Shown here: in pieces, positions 11,893-24,707 of the stretch | Position numbering within the stretch: position 1 is the first letter of the stretch | Layout: every line of letters starts with the position of its first letter | Source: Psettodes erumei | Lineage: Eukaryota; Chordata; Actinopteri; Pleuronectiformes; Psettodidae | Direction: 5' to 3' | Assembly (NCBI GenBank): GCA_016785225.1 | Contig: JAFBJZ010000951.1 | Coordinates: forward strand, 1,630,501-1,694,500 | Length of the DNA stretch: 64,000 bases | The notes under the pieces: generated by a model | Seen by the model: only the letters and a program-made list of their open reading frames with translations | Told to the model about the DNA's origin: nothing | The model's database searches: none | Made by a program: the position numbers and the translations under genes

Positions 11893-14029
11893 CAGGCAAA
11901 CATCCAAATGTGTTCCTCCGTCAAAGGTAATGAAAGAAGCCCCATATTCTTTGATCACACAAGGGCATCAAGCCTGCGTTAGTTTTTGGAAATATCTCAG
12001 ATACTTGAAGCCTTATCGGTTTGTACGTGCGCGCGTTTTGTGTGCGCACAGATGGGCTCACGAATGTGCAGGCATGCACATGTAGCGCGCAAACACACAT
12101 TGAGAGGCAGAGGCGCTTTCGGTGCTGTCAAAAGTAGAAGCGTCGCACACTGCAGAGATAAGTAGGTGAGGCAGGGTTGATTTCTATCACTTTTCCAAAT
12201 GATGTTGACACCAACAAAAAGCCGCCTGTCTTGCCTTTTCCTTTTATCCCCCTTCCCCCCAACACTCCAACCCTTTCTCTCACATATCTGTCAGGTTAAG
12301 AATCCTCCAACAGAATATTTCATCTTTCTGTTTGTGCGCCCCATTTTCTTCTAATTTTAAACTCTCCTGCAAACCTCTGACGCTCACTGACATTTTTTGT
12401 AAATAACAAAAACACATTTTGAGAAACAACATAAAGTATTTGCAATACACAACAATTTTGTTTTCATTTCGAAACGCCTTTTGGTTTTCCTTAGCGGTTG
12501 TTGTCAAAAGGCTATATAAACTACCAGCGAGGCTTGTCCTGTTTTCTTCTCTGTTGATGCTTTTTGGATCGATCTGTTTTCCTTTCTCTGAATCCGTTTG
12601 CTACCAGTGGGGTGCCTTTCAAGCGCACTGAGGAACAGCAGCGTGTTTGGGGTTTGAGACGGGTGCTGGGCGGTGGATGGGCCCAACAGCTCTCGCACGC
12701 CGGAGAAAGAAAGTGTGAGGAGACAGATAAAAGCTAGTGAGACGAGGGGCATGAGTCTCTTTTCAGGGTCAGTTAAGAAATATTAAGTAGCTTTTCTGGC
12801 TGTGAAATCAGGCAACATATGTTCGGGATGGGATGAGATTTCAAGTACGAGGGGCACGAGACGGCAACAAACAACAAATGTCATGTATTTCAAATGCTGC
12901 AGGCATGTTTTTTTGTGTGAATTACTTGTGCCGAATGCTATACTTTGGCCTTAATGGCATAGTATTGCACTTTTGGAAACATTGATGTCTTGAGGAGAGT
13001 TTAATTAAAACACCACTCTCATGCCTAACTGGTTACCTGGCAAGAAATAGTTGGGCACACAACCCTCTGTAAAATCAGATATTCTAGTTTTTGCACAGAA
13101 ACGAGAGTGCTATCAATCCTCTCATCCACCTCTCAGCAACAGAATCACAAGGAGTATTTCCCAAAAAGTCAAATTATTCCTCCAAGAATGAGCTGCCGTG
13201 TCGAACTTAAGGAGTCACAGTACAAGAACCTTCAGCACTCCGATGAAGTTGTTGGAATAAGATGCTTGATTTAGACGTGGATTATTCACTTTGAGGTAAC
13301 GTCTGAAAGTCATAATTTATAACCCTCGACACACCTCACTGTACGAAGAAGACCAGACTGCTCCTTTCTTCTCCTCTCAGACATAAAAAAAATGAAGGAG
13401 AAAGATGCTGAAAAATGAACCCATTAACTCAACAGCACATTACCCGCATCATGCTGTCTGGAAGAGGGCGAGCGAGGGAGAAGGTGGAGGGATGGTGGGA
13501 AGTATTTACGGGGAAGAAGCCGAAAGGCAGTACTGTAAATCTGGAGGAAAAAAAAAACAGTGTGGTGAAAGCGGTTGGGGGAGCAACAGAGAGAGAGAGA
13601 TGGATGAGAGAGGGCAGAGGAGAGAGAGATGGATGAAAGCGAGCGTGTTAGGAAAGTCGGGAGAGTGCCACAGAGGACAAAAAGGAAAGGTTGATGTAGA
13701 TGTATAATGGCTGATGCTCAAATTTTAGTGGAAGGCTACAGATCAGTGGCCTGGTTGTATGAGGGTTCAGTCTTGATCCTCTGCGGAGTCATTTGAGAGT
13801 CTTAAAAACTGGGACTTTTTTAAAGGTGTTAAAGGAGATGAAACACCAGCATCCTGTCCAGACGGCTGCAGTGGCACCTGAGCTGCTTCATGCCGTAGAA
13901 AGAGGGAAAAAACACAGAAAAGACCCTGGCTCATGACGCAACCTCGGCTTGAATAAGGCGTACATATTTTGGAAAACATTATGCAGGGGACTCAAGCTGA
14001 ATGGTTTCCTTTGAACGGCCATGAAATCA

Positions 14030-14292
14030 GGATGACGGAGGAAGGAGGGAGTTGAGTGGGAGGTGGCAAAGGGGGGAAACAGGGATGGAGAGGGGTGGGC
14101 GGAAGTAAGGACAGATAGGAAGAGGTGGAGGAGGAGAGTGTGGCAAAGGAGGGAGAGAAGGAGTCGGCGGTGAAAAGATAGAGAGAGAGAAGGCACTGGA
14201 GAAAGACATGGAGGAGAGGGGAGGAAATAGAGATGACAGAGGGAGTGGAGCTGGCGGAGAGAAAAACTGCCTGTGAGAGAGAGGGAGAATAC
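14030..14292 (+). repeat. Long purine-rich tract
   Basis: About 260 bp are strongly purine-biased on the + strand (GGAGG, GAGAGA, GGGGAAA words). It is a complex, non-periodic polypurine tract, not a microsatellite. Confidence 0.8.
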
Positions 14293-15170
14293 AGAGCAGT
14301 CGCCTTGCTCCAGGCACCACATTTCTGTCAGCAATGGCATCTTTATCTGCTAAATGCACTTTTGATGCCTCGCCACATATGTTGCTGTAAATTACTTTTA
14401 AGACCCATATTAGACGATGAGGAAAAAGGGACAGAGATGGGGGCCAGAGTGCTGTGGGTCTTTTTTAATAGAGGGGAGAGAGGGGAAGATTTCTGGCACC
14501 AGTTTTTCTCGGGTGTGTTAATCACTGCGGATCACTTTTTGTCCCCCTTCTTCCCTCTCTTTCGTTTTTTTGTTTAAATCCGTCCCTTTCTTCCTCTTCA
14601 CCTCTTCCTCCTTGCTGTACATGTGGAGATCCTATACCAACTCTATCCCAGTTTTGGGTGTCATGTCTCTGTCTTTGGAATATATTTAATAAGTAGAAGG
14701 TGGTCATTAGCCATGTAAGGAGCAAGAGTGTCGAAGAAAGTTTTGTGTCAGTGGCTTGATTGTATTTTGTCTTTTTGGCTTAATTGTATCTTCTTCCCTA
14801 TTTCTTCTCCTTAACGTGTTGGCTGTAGTGAATTGTTGAATTATAATTGGAGTTCACACCATTGTCTGGAGCTGCTTTTAACAAGGATGATGGATTGTGT
14901 TGAGCCAATCAATCAGATTTTTTCCCATTTCATGGCTTTATTCCAAAATGTGTGTCATACACAGCTGGCACTCCATTTGGAAAGCTAACAGTCATTCAAA
15001 ACTCATTTCCACGACTGGGAGATACAGGAGTGCTGAACTTCTGGTTTAGAGTGCGTTCGAATAAGCTAATGGATCGTTTTCGGCTCCTCTAGCAAAGGTG
15101 GGGCTGTTAGTCTGGCGGAGTTTTGTAGGCACCATTATAATTGCAACTGGCATCTTGTCTCCTTCTGCAG

Positions 15171-15234
15171 ACTCAATGCTGCAATCTGTGGAGCCAGCAA
15201 TCACACCATGCTCCAGAACTTCTTCAAAATGTAG
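15171..15234 (+). other. Candidate terminal coding exon, weak
   Basis: The acceptor CTTGTCTCCTTCTGCAG ends at 15,170. After one base that would complete a split codon, a 20-codon frame reads LNAAICGASN then HTMLQNFFKM and ends with TAG at 15,232-15,234. The acceptor is strong by eye, but the coding stretch is far too short to be diagnostic. It is not in phase with the candidate exon at 11,431. Confidence 0.15.
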
Positions 15235-15901
15235 CAGGATAAAAAAGAAGAAAGAAAAAAGGAATCAACCCTCGACATAAGTGTGACTGCATTTAATGCT
15301 CCACTGCTTTTACTGTGGATGTTAGGCCAATCTGGAACATTTCCTGTATTTATAGAAGCAAAGTCATTATACTATTCTTGTGCTGCGGCACTGCAATTTA
15401 ACAGCACGCTAAAGCTCGTCCAACAAATTATGTGAAGTCATGACTCATCGCGGTCTTCGCTTTAATAAAGACTCCAAAAAGTTCAGTGTGAAACTGAAAA
15501 GAACCAGATAATGATCCCAGTGTACAAATGAGAGATATTGTGCATATGTACAGCGATCTCAATACGGCTTCCCTTAATTGCAGAGGTGTTTATAAAAGCT
15601 TCATTCCTCACTTAATGTCAAGTAAATTAAAGTAATATTCCTAGAGGATGGCAGTGAATGTAGCTCAGGATCAGCATGCAGCGTGTTGGAAAAGAAAATG
15701 CCTTATTTTCAAATGCAGTATATGTGTAATTGTTACTTTCGAAATGATCAATAATGCTGCAAAATTAACGAGCGAGCAGTTGATTGTCACATTTATGTTA
15801 GGTCTTAATTCAATTCCTAATCCTTCCTAGACAGGAGAGGAATGACTTCTCTGGTAGACCTTATGTAACTGTTGCACAAGCCTTTCATCACATTCACTCA
15901 C

Positions 15902-16080
15902 ACTTCGCAAACTTGTCCATGAGGCGGATCGAAGGCCTCCGTGATGAGTGCCGCAGACCGCTTATTATACCACTGCTTGTGTGTTTCCACACAGAACAAG
16001 ATCTCCTTGGTCGACTGAGTTTTCTTGCACTTGAGACAGAACTCAAGTGTAGGGTGGTGGTCACATTTTCGGCGGCTGGC
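15902..16080 (-). other. Candidate exon with Cys/His-rich peptide
   Basis: On the - strand, a frame open from 16,209 contains a Cys/His cluster C-X2-H-X5-C-X2-C-X11-C-X3-H, followed by a tail with QWYNKRSAALITEAFDPPH. The segment is bounded on the left by a strong donor (GTGAGT, intron starting at 15,901) and on the right by a possible but pyrimidine-poor acceptor (AATCTCACAG before 16,080). It would enter in phase 0 and leave in phase 2. The GC content is higher than in the flanks. The spacing is loosely reminiscent of small zinc-binding modules such as B-boxes, but I do not recognise a family. The shifted frame (15,894-16,139) is also open, so the reading frame is not settled. It could be an exon of a - strand gene, a pseudogene fragment or chance. 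Confidence 0.25.
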
Positions 16081-16650
16081 CTGTGAGATTCTGCAGCGCC
16101 GTTGAAAGGCTTGTTTTCTGTTGCCCGTGAGAGGGGCACGCAGGCCTCTTATGTAACATTGGAGGTCTAAGTGTGCGAGATGAGTCGGCGGCAGTGGAGG
16201 CAAGGACAAGAAGTCTTATTTTGAGTATATCCAAGGTTCATGCCATTGTGAGGCGACAATGAAGAACAGCTCTTGACCTGACTTCGGTCAACATGGAGTT
16301 TAAAATCCAACACACAGGATTGGTAACACCTTTTCCATGTATTGGAGATTTAAGTACAATGTGAACACAACTCCCATTGTGTCCATTCTTTTGGTTACCC
16401 ACTTGTTGAGTGGGCATGCTAGAGAAAAGACTGAAAAGGCCAAACATATATAAAAGTGTGGGAAAAATTTGCTTAATTTGACCTCAGCAAGGATTCAAAG
16501 CTCTTGTCTCCAGGGTCAGAAGCAGATCAACTGTCAGAATAACTGTATTTATATGCAAGAAAAAGCCAACTAAAGCAGTAAAAAAAAACCCAACACCAAC
16601 AGTGGGGAGTTTTAAGATCTCCACAGAGAGTGCGTCTTTGTTTGGGCAGG

Positions 16651-16792
16651 TAGTAGCCCTCATTTGGGAATCCTCTCCACGATGTGTGGCTCCCTGCCCC
16701 TGGACTCCCCTTGCCAGCGGCTTGTTTTAACACCGGTCGTGTCAGGGTCGCCCCTTGATGAAAAGGTTGCTGTGCAGACCACACACTGTCAG
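16651..16792 (+). other. Candidate exon with perfect donor, weak
   Basis: An exact CAG|GTAAGT donor lies at 16,790-16,798. The frame ending there is open back to about 16,616, and a possible acceptor (TTTGTTTGGGCAG) sits just inside it. The encoded peptide (ending EKVAVQTTHCQ) is not recognised. A 9-base donor consensus is expected by chance roughly once in a window of this size when both strands are counted, so the support is thin. A non-coding RNA exon is equally possible. Confidence 0.15.
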
Positions 16793-19700
16793 GTAAGTGA
16801 CTGCAGGAGGGGCTGCCTCCATGGCAGAGGCAAAAACCGCAGAGTAAGAGAGAGAAACACAAGCATGGCACTTCATTTCAATCACTGCGATACAACTTGA
16901 TTTGCTCTTGTCTTTTTGCCCTTTGGGCTCGTTCATTGCAGTGTTGCCCAGCCCATTTTCAGTACTCTCTGCCTCCTGTGCCAGCTCCTGTTTTCTGCTT
17001 TTCAAGGTATCCACAGTCCATTCAATCTGGATGAGACCAACCCCTTTTTTCCTGCTAATTATATTCATACACAGCTAATCTGCTTTCCCAATGAAGTTGT
17101 GGTGGCAAACATAAATGCTGGCTGAACAATCTTTGTCAGGAGCTTTTTTCTTTGATGGATGAAGTGCTGCATTAATTAACAGTAGCTCGTCACCACGATG
17201 TGGTCAGGGTAGATGGTGGGCGAACAGAGTGCACGTCAGTCACAGCAGAGTTATGTTTTCAACAAGGCATGTTTGCTGACACAAATTATGTAGTTGTATG
17301 TGAGCATAATTTGTAGGAGACAGGGCTGATGAAACAGGCTACCTGGGACTCGGGGTATGTATCCACCAGTGAAGGTAAATGTTTCGTGGCATAGATGTGC
17401 ACTGAAGGGCACGGGGAAACAGCACTTTTTGACATCTGCGCCATCACCCCAAAGTTTTATTCTTCAACCTACTCACTCCTCATGAAGCCATTCTGAAGGA
17501 GTCACTAAAACACTAAAACATTTTGCTGTAGTTATTCAGAAAATTAGTTTTCTGTTCCTAATAAAAAAACATTAACTCTTTTTGACTTGTTTCACTTTTT
17601 TGTGCAATTGAATGCATTCAGAATGCATTTGTTTGATTTGGGCAAAGCTCTCCTCTCTTTTACCATGAGGCGGACTTAAAAAAAAAATCAAATTCATTCT
17701 ACCAGATTATTATTATTGTTTTAAATAAATTGCCTCCTTGATTCACACAAAGTTGTCATCTACTATGCACATTGTATGTATTAGTTGTTTGGCATCTTGT
17801 CACACTTGTATAAAAAACATTGCTGCAAATGTATTTTAATAATTTTCATTATAGTAAAAATATATTTAAGTTAATTGTCATAATTTTTAACCTTAAAATC
17901 TCCATGACGATAAAAGTAAAACACAATGTGATAGATCAAACAATAACACAACGTCCAGTTTAAATTGATTAAATTCAACCATTTTTTAAATAAATTAATT
18001 TTAGAATAACTGTCTTTTTTACTGTCCTTTGTAAAACATTATGTCTGATTTACTGAGTGTGCCTTTTCATCTGGGATTTATGTGTCGATCATCATGAAAT
18101 AAGGATAATGATTTTGGATTAGCCATCAGTTCATGAGACATGAGTGAACTTTGCTGTGTTTTTTGACACAAAACCATTTCGGATTAATACTGCTCTTCCT
18201 AAATACTTTATGCATATGCCCTCCGGGAGTATTGAAAGACATGTAAGGGAGGAGAAATAATTGAGCTCCAGAGTATCCTTTTCTCCAACAACTCTTAAGA
18301 GGCTACCTTTGATTATAACTTATTGTTTCTCTTTGTCCCCCGTGTCGCTCTTTGTCTTGAGAGCCGAATCTCATTCTAATCTCAGGAACATGCTTAACTA
18401 TCCAGGGGGAAAATGTTCCTTTAAGAGCCAAAGGAGTAGGACTTGTAGCGCCGTGTAGCCTTCTTTTCATTCTTTTGTCTTGCTTGAAAAAATTGGGTCT
18501 TCCTTCTCTCTTTGCAGGAAGGATGGTCATTTTTGACCTCTCTGGCAGATTTAATGAAAACATGCACCTTTAGAGTGGTATTTTTCACTTCCTCTGATCA
18601 AATTTCTGTCTTTTGTGCACACAGCATGCCATCAAATGTGAAAACACCTTGCAACATTGTAAGGTTAACATTGCATTCATAGGAGCAACTTCTGTATAAT
18701 AAAGGCGCCTACAAGGCTGAAGCTTCAGCAAAGTCATTTTCTCTGTCGGGCAGACACAGTGGCATATCAACAACAAAACAAATGACGTATTTAAAAGCTT
18801 TAATTTACTTTTTACCTTTTCAAAGTGAAACATTCTCTTTCGATACATCCAAGATAAAGACTGTCCAGCTCTTTGTTTCTCTGAAATTTAGAGGCCATTT
18901 AGAGCCATTAAGAAGTAACACTATGGAAAAGCACCTGTAACAGTTTGAAATAAACAGAAATTATTTGCTTGCATGCCCACATTGCACATTTTAGTGAAAT
19001 ATATACTCATATTGAGTCAGTCATTTGAAAGACTGAGAATGGAATGCTGAATCTACTCTTCTTCTGCTTCACTTATTTGACTCTTTTATATCCAGCACTC
19101 AACAAACTCACACTCCTGATATTAAAGGTGACTTAAATAGTTTTTTGCCTGCTTGTTCGTAGAGGGTAAGCAGCTGGAACTCACAGCCCAATTAAGGTCA
19201 GTTTCTCTTTCTGCAAGGGTCCCCCTTGGTCCACATGACTTTCTGTCGTGAAAAGGTCAGCATTTTCTCCCGAATGTCCATCCCTCTTCTTCTTCTTGAT
19301 TTTTGTAGCAGTTACCAAAAACGTTGTGGTGGATTAATACCACAAACTGGAATGAAGTGTGGAAATGTGCATGTGTGGAACGCCAAAGTTAAGCAGGCCA
19401 ACGCAGACCCTCAATTGTTATATGAATGGAACTGCGTGTGCTTCCGCGGGATTGGGGAAAAGTTTGCAGCTGTCCGTGGAAGCAGAAAGTATGTCTGAGG
19501 CTTTACAATGGACTCCAGTGGTGACTCAACATAATCTGTCTCCACTGTCCATCTATTTACTGACTATACACAAAACACTCACATCTCTGCTCAGACCTGA
19601 TAAGTTTCAGTTCTTACCCAATAACCTCTCAAACTCATTTGTGGATCACAGAGGTCCTTATATAACCACATTTTATTTGCTTTATTTAACATCACCAGTA

Positions 19701-22700
19701 AATCTGCTAAAATGTAGCACATTTACCAAAATTGTAGCCCTGCAGAGATTAGCTGAAGGAGCCCACATTGACTGAAATGTATCAACCATGTAAAGTTTTC
19801 GATAAACGTTTAAACAAAACCTTTAAGTCGTGGATAACAAGGCACTTTTTTTGGAGAATACATTCCTTGGCAGAGTGTCTGTGAAAACCTCCACAGCCTT
19901 GAGGTTTACAGGCTATGCCAGATTGATGATGTTCAAACAGCAGCTGAAAGAGCTGTGAGGGATTTTATAAAGAGCTCAGGGGGTGACAGCTGAGTCGGGC
20001 CGACATGAACCTTGACCTTACACCTCTTTAGAATGTCAGCAAGCACGCACACGTGCACGGGCTAACGCTCAAACACACCGGGGCCAGTACCTCTTAAATA
20101 CACGTGTACATGTGCGCACACACAAGCCAAAGCTTTCTGTCTCCCACACACAGACACACACAGAGACAGACGGCCTTTGAAGGCCGTGGCAGTAGTCACT
20201 AATGTGTTGCAGGGTCCCAGTAAGTAGCTGCAAACTGTTTTCTTTCATCTTCAGGCGGATAGATGAGGAGATAGGAGAATGGGGATGGCAATCATCAGGC
20301 AACCAGACTGCCATCGCATGAGCAACTCTTATCTCCAAAAAGCCAGGTTTTCAGGAGCTCCCTTGTTTTCAGATGAGCAGCACCCCATTGTTTATTTATT
20401 TATTTCAGATTCTTGAGAGCAACATGAACTTTGAAATTGAGTAAACTACAGGAATAATGCCCCAAAAAATTTAAATTAATTTTGTTTTACTGAGTCTTGA
20501 GGCAAGGAGACACGAAAAGCCTGATTTGCACAATGTTTTAACACTTCTCTTTTTAATGAACAACTTTTAAACAATAACTTATTGAATTATTTAACTTATT
20601 AAATCAAGAAATAGTCATGTACAATAAACCAAGAAAGTTTTGGGAAAATAATTAAAAACAAACTAAATTATTCTGCAGGAGCTGGAGTGTCCATGCCACA
20701 ACATATAAACTGAAATGATTAGAAAGACATAGACTTAGTCATAGAAATCAGAGTTCAACTCACAGAGAGCAGCATAAGCTGCCTGCAAACATATAAATTA
20801 AAATGTATCCATTAAGAGAATTACTTGTCCTGAAGGCAAAAATCACCACAACTGATATGTAAATGCTATTAAGTAAACTACAAGAAGAACACACAAGAAA
20901 TTAAAATACTCATTATTCTATGCTGCTAATCAGCAATGAGGCCAAACCAGACACTGCAGACTGTCAGCAGTTGTAAAGTGTTTTGTGGAGACATGAGTAA
21001 GCGTTCTCATTCAGTCCGAAAAGAACATTGTCTGATGTTCCTTATTTCGACTTTGCATTTTTACACATATGCACAAAAATACTCCCTTAGTCTTTTCCCC
21101 CTCTTTCCCTTGATCTTATCATCAGCTCAGTTTGCTCTTTCTTCCAGTTTCTATTCTAAACATATCATTTTTTCTCTGTCCCTTGCTGTCAAAAAGAGGA
21201 TGCAGCAGCAGCAGCAGCACACTCCTAATTATTTTATTACATCAATATCGGTCACTGCTGGAATCACAGTTGTAATTAAGTGTGATTTGAGGTTCCAGGG
21301 GTGTGCATGCATTAATAATGAGCTAATCAAAAAGCACTTGGGCTGATTGCCAGGACATTAACACCTAGAGAGAGAAAGGGAATTAAAGTGTTGTCTGTTT
21401 CTGGCTCATGGAACACATCTGCATCTGTCAGGGCTCCTGTTAACAAATTTTTGAAAGTTAATTTGGTAAGAGTTTCATGGCCCAATGGGTCTTGAGGACC
21501 AAATCTACTGTGCATTAGCAACAAGCGGCATGATGGGAATCAGTTGGCTGAAAGTTTTAGTTGGACACACACACACAAATTGAGGTGTCATTTGTAAAGG
21601 TACAAGAGTATGTCTCTGGGGAAATTTGGCTGGAGAGGCCTAAAGAAAGTGAGAGTGTGACATCTCTTTTAAAAATCCCATTTTGTCTCTACAAGCAACC
21701 CATCAAAGCACATGATCAGAAAACGTAGAAAAACGTGCTTCTGACCTATCACAGGTCAGGGTGAGATCACGTCGGCCCCTTCCAAACAGGCTAAGGTCAA
21801 CTTGGGCTGAGTGTGCAGCTGTAACACAAGTAGGAATTACTTTTGCTTGATATGGCCACCTTTTTTCACCTTTAAACTGGAAACGTTTAACATCCCTTAA
21901 ATGCGCTCGCTCCATGTACTTTAGACCTGGCACTTTGATTGTCCAAATGTCAGTGTTTGCTGACGAAATGCTGCAGGGGAAGAAAACAATTGATTTGGAT
22001 GCAGCCTTTTGAAGGAAGGTGACCACATCATAAAACAAAGCAAATGACTGTGGACAGATAGAATAGAGAGCAGTCTTTTGCAAAATAGAGCATTTTAGAT
22101 AATAACAATTAACATTTGCAGAAATACTCATTTGATAAAGTTGCTACCCTATCAGAGCATCATAAACAAGTATTTATCCTGAATGGAATGTGTGTGTGAG
22201 CTTTGTGGCTCAGTGATAAATTTATTCATGGTATGTATGCTGCAAAGAAGTGGGACTGACCCACAGTAGGGTAGCATATTCTGATGGCAGCAGAGGCAGA
22301 TGGTGGGTGTCTAGCCTCCTCTTGCATGACAGAGCTGGATCTGTCACATGGCTGTCGTATAACAGAGAATGTTGTTTGGCCATGACTCAGCGGCACCGTC
22401 TTATGAGGTTTCGAAGCCTTTCCAGTAAGAAGGGGGTCCTTACTTTGGATTTAAATTCATACTTTTGGTCAGTTGAACCAAAATTAATAAGATTAACTTG
22501 TTGATGTTACTAGTCCAAGAACTGTACAAATAAAACCCATGTAGAGCCTTCTGCTTCAGTTTCTCTGTGGGATGCCCTCAATCCCTCTGTCTCTCCTCCT
22601 CTGAATTTGGACCACCCCTGGCTCACAAAATGTGCTGGAGCTGTCCGAGAAAATTGTTTTTTTTTAAACTGACAATTCTTTTTTTTTCCTCAGCATTTTG

Positions 22701-24686
22701 GAACCTGTATTGATGATAGGAAAATGCGGTCTGTCAGTAATGACTTTTGACAGGACCTGCGTTCTGCTCAGCACGTGTGGCAGCAGGCATGACATGAGGG
22801 GCGCATATATCCACAGACATGCCAAGTTCGAACGCCCCGACCCGCTGGCAAATTGTTGCTTTCTGCATCACTTCACTTGTGAGTCTCTCGGCGAGTGTGT
22901 TCTTGACTTCAGATCTGCTCCTATATGTGAGTGAATTATTAAAATCATGTTCATACTTTTATATATGCATCTGCCCTTTTTAAAGCTGAGTTAACACGCA
23001 AACTTCTAATTGCTGGAAGAAAATGCTGTCTTAACCCGGAGGATGTTTTCTGAGACCCACAGAACAGGACAAAACAAAGGTTTGCGGACTAAAAAGACTA
23101 GCCTATCCAGGTGGTGGCTGTGGACGCCTTAAATTCAAATGGTCTTGCAGCTTGCGTGTGACGACCGAGTGTTTTCTGCATTACTCTTGGGTTGAGGGCT
23201 GGAGACTTGACTGTGCTTGAAGGTTCCCTTGGAGATGGCAATCAATTAAATCAATTGCCCATCACCACATGTACTGGGGTGCATTCCACATCAGAAAATA
23301 TCTGATGAAGTGTAGCCCACACACAACACTTTCTGGGAGAGGCACATATTTAACAAAACACTCTTGGACCCAAAATGTGGTGGAAAATATGTTTTGGTGT
23401 TGTAGCTGGCAGACTGTCCACAGAGGAAATCTGTTTGTGGCCCTGTCCCTGTTTGCTTCACTCCCTACTGGGCTGTGATCAAGCAAGGGTTGCTTTTGTT
23501 TTACCTTTTATGTTATTTAAAAATAAAAAATGTTAATTGGCAACCGTCATGTTTTACCGCTTCTCCCCCACCGCATGCTAACTCAATGAATGGGTAAGTA
23601 CCAGCCAATAACCGCCAAAACTGTATGCTTTAAACGTACCCTGTGGAGTTTTTTTTTTTGCTAACAGTTTGTGTATTCAGTGTTTCTCACCAAATTCATT
23701 CTCAGTATATTTTCTTCCGATAAAACACCTGCAAAGCCAGTGTTTTGGAATATTTTAAATCATGCATTGTTTCCATCCATGTTTGCCAGTGTCCACCTGT
23801 GTGTATTGCATTCCCTTCATGACTGAACGCAAGTTTATCTCTATTCACAGTATTGTGATCACGATAAGAATCAGTGAATAATGATGATTACTAATGGATT
23901 TTAGTATGTAAAAGTAAGTATGCTTAGAAAATACCAGGAAAAAAATGTTGAATTTAAGCACTTTATTTTTAATTTAACTTGTTTAAATTTACACTTTACT
24001 TATGAGCCAGGGGTAGGGCAAGCCTGTGTTTCACTATCGGACTGTCTACCGAACATTCCCTTCATAGAGCCAGCTTTGCTGCTTGCCTGATCCTGTCTGT
24101 CTTTCGTCCTCTGGCCCACTTTACTTCTCATGTTGTTAAAGACTTGTCTCTGTGTCCTTACTTTGTTCATTTTTGTTTTTTTAAATATAATATTTGCCAA
24201 TATAACTGTTTTTCAATACAGTATCCCCATTATTTAATCCACAAAATCTGCCTTCAAAGTGCCCTAAAACCTGCTTTCATTGAACTGGCTGAGCTTTATT
24301 GGCTTTCATGTTTAATTATCACTAAAACAAATAAGATGCATTGGACTATGTCATTGCATGACGAAGAGCCCGACTTCCAATCAAGAAATGAACATTGCAT
24401 TGATTTTCTTTATGCTTTGTTCTGTAATGTTTGTATCTTCAGACCATTACACAAATAAAACCCCCAACAACTTAATTTTTTTTTCACAATAAATGCATAA
24501 TACAGCCTTTACTGCCTATGAGGTCACATGCTGACTGGGATTTTCATTTAATTTATTGTAGACAGCGCAGTTTGTTTTTCCTTCTAAATCCTACAATGTG
24601 AGTTAGTGCTTATGTGTGTGTATGTGCATGTGTGCGTGTGTGTCGGGAAACAATTCAATTTGATGACTCTGATACATTGTCTCGTT

Positions 24687-24707
24687 GTCTGTCTGTCTGT
24701 CTGTCTG
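24687..24707 (+). repeat. (GTCT)n tetranucleotide tract
   Basis: Five tandem GTCT units, followed by degenerate CCATCCGTCCATCTGTCTGG sequence. Confidence 0.9.

Larger units (their letters stand above)
11532..15170. other. Non-coding DNA with purine-rich runs
   Basis: No gene is recognised. The stretch holds a GA tract (11,863-11,892) and two long purine-rich stretches (about 13,440-13,690 and 14,030-14,292). The overlapping - strand frames of 150 and 110 aa are Ser/Leu/Pro low-complexity shadows of the purine tract. Confidence 0.6.

Noticed and set aside
13888..14359. - strand frames of 150 and 110 aa rich in Ser, Leu and Pro
   Set aside because: They are shadows of the polypurine tract on the + strand, with no domain and a low-complexity composition.
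16001..16209. Chemokine-like reading of the Cys-rich candidate exon
   Set aside because: The cysteine spacing and the order of the conserved Trp region do not fit the family. Only vague resemblance remains.
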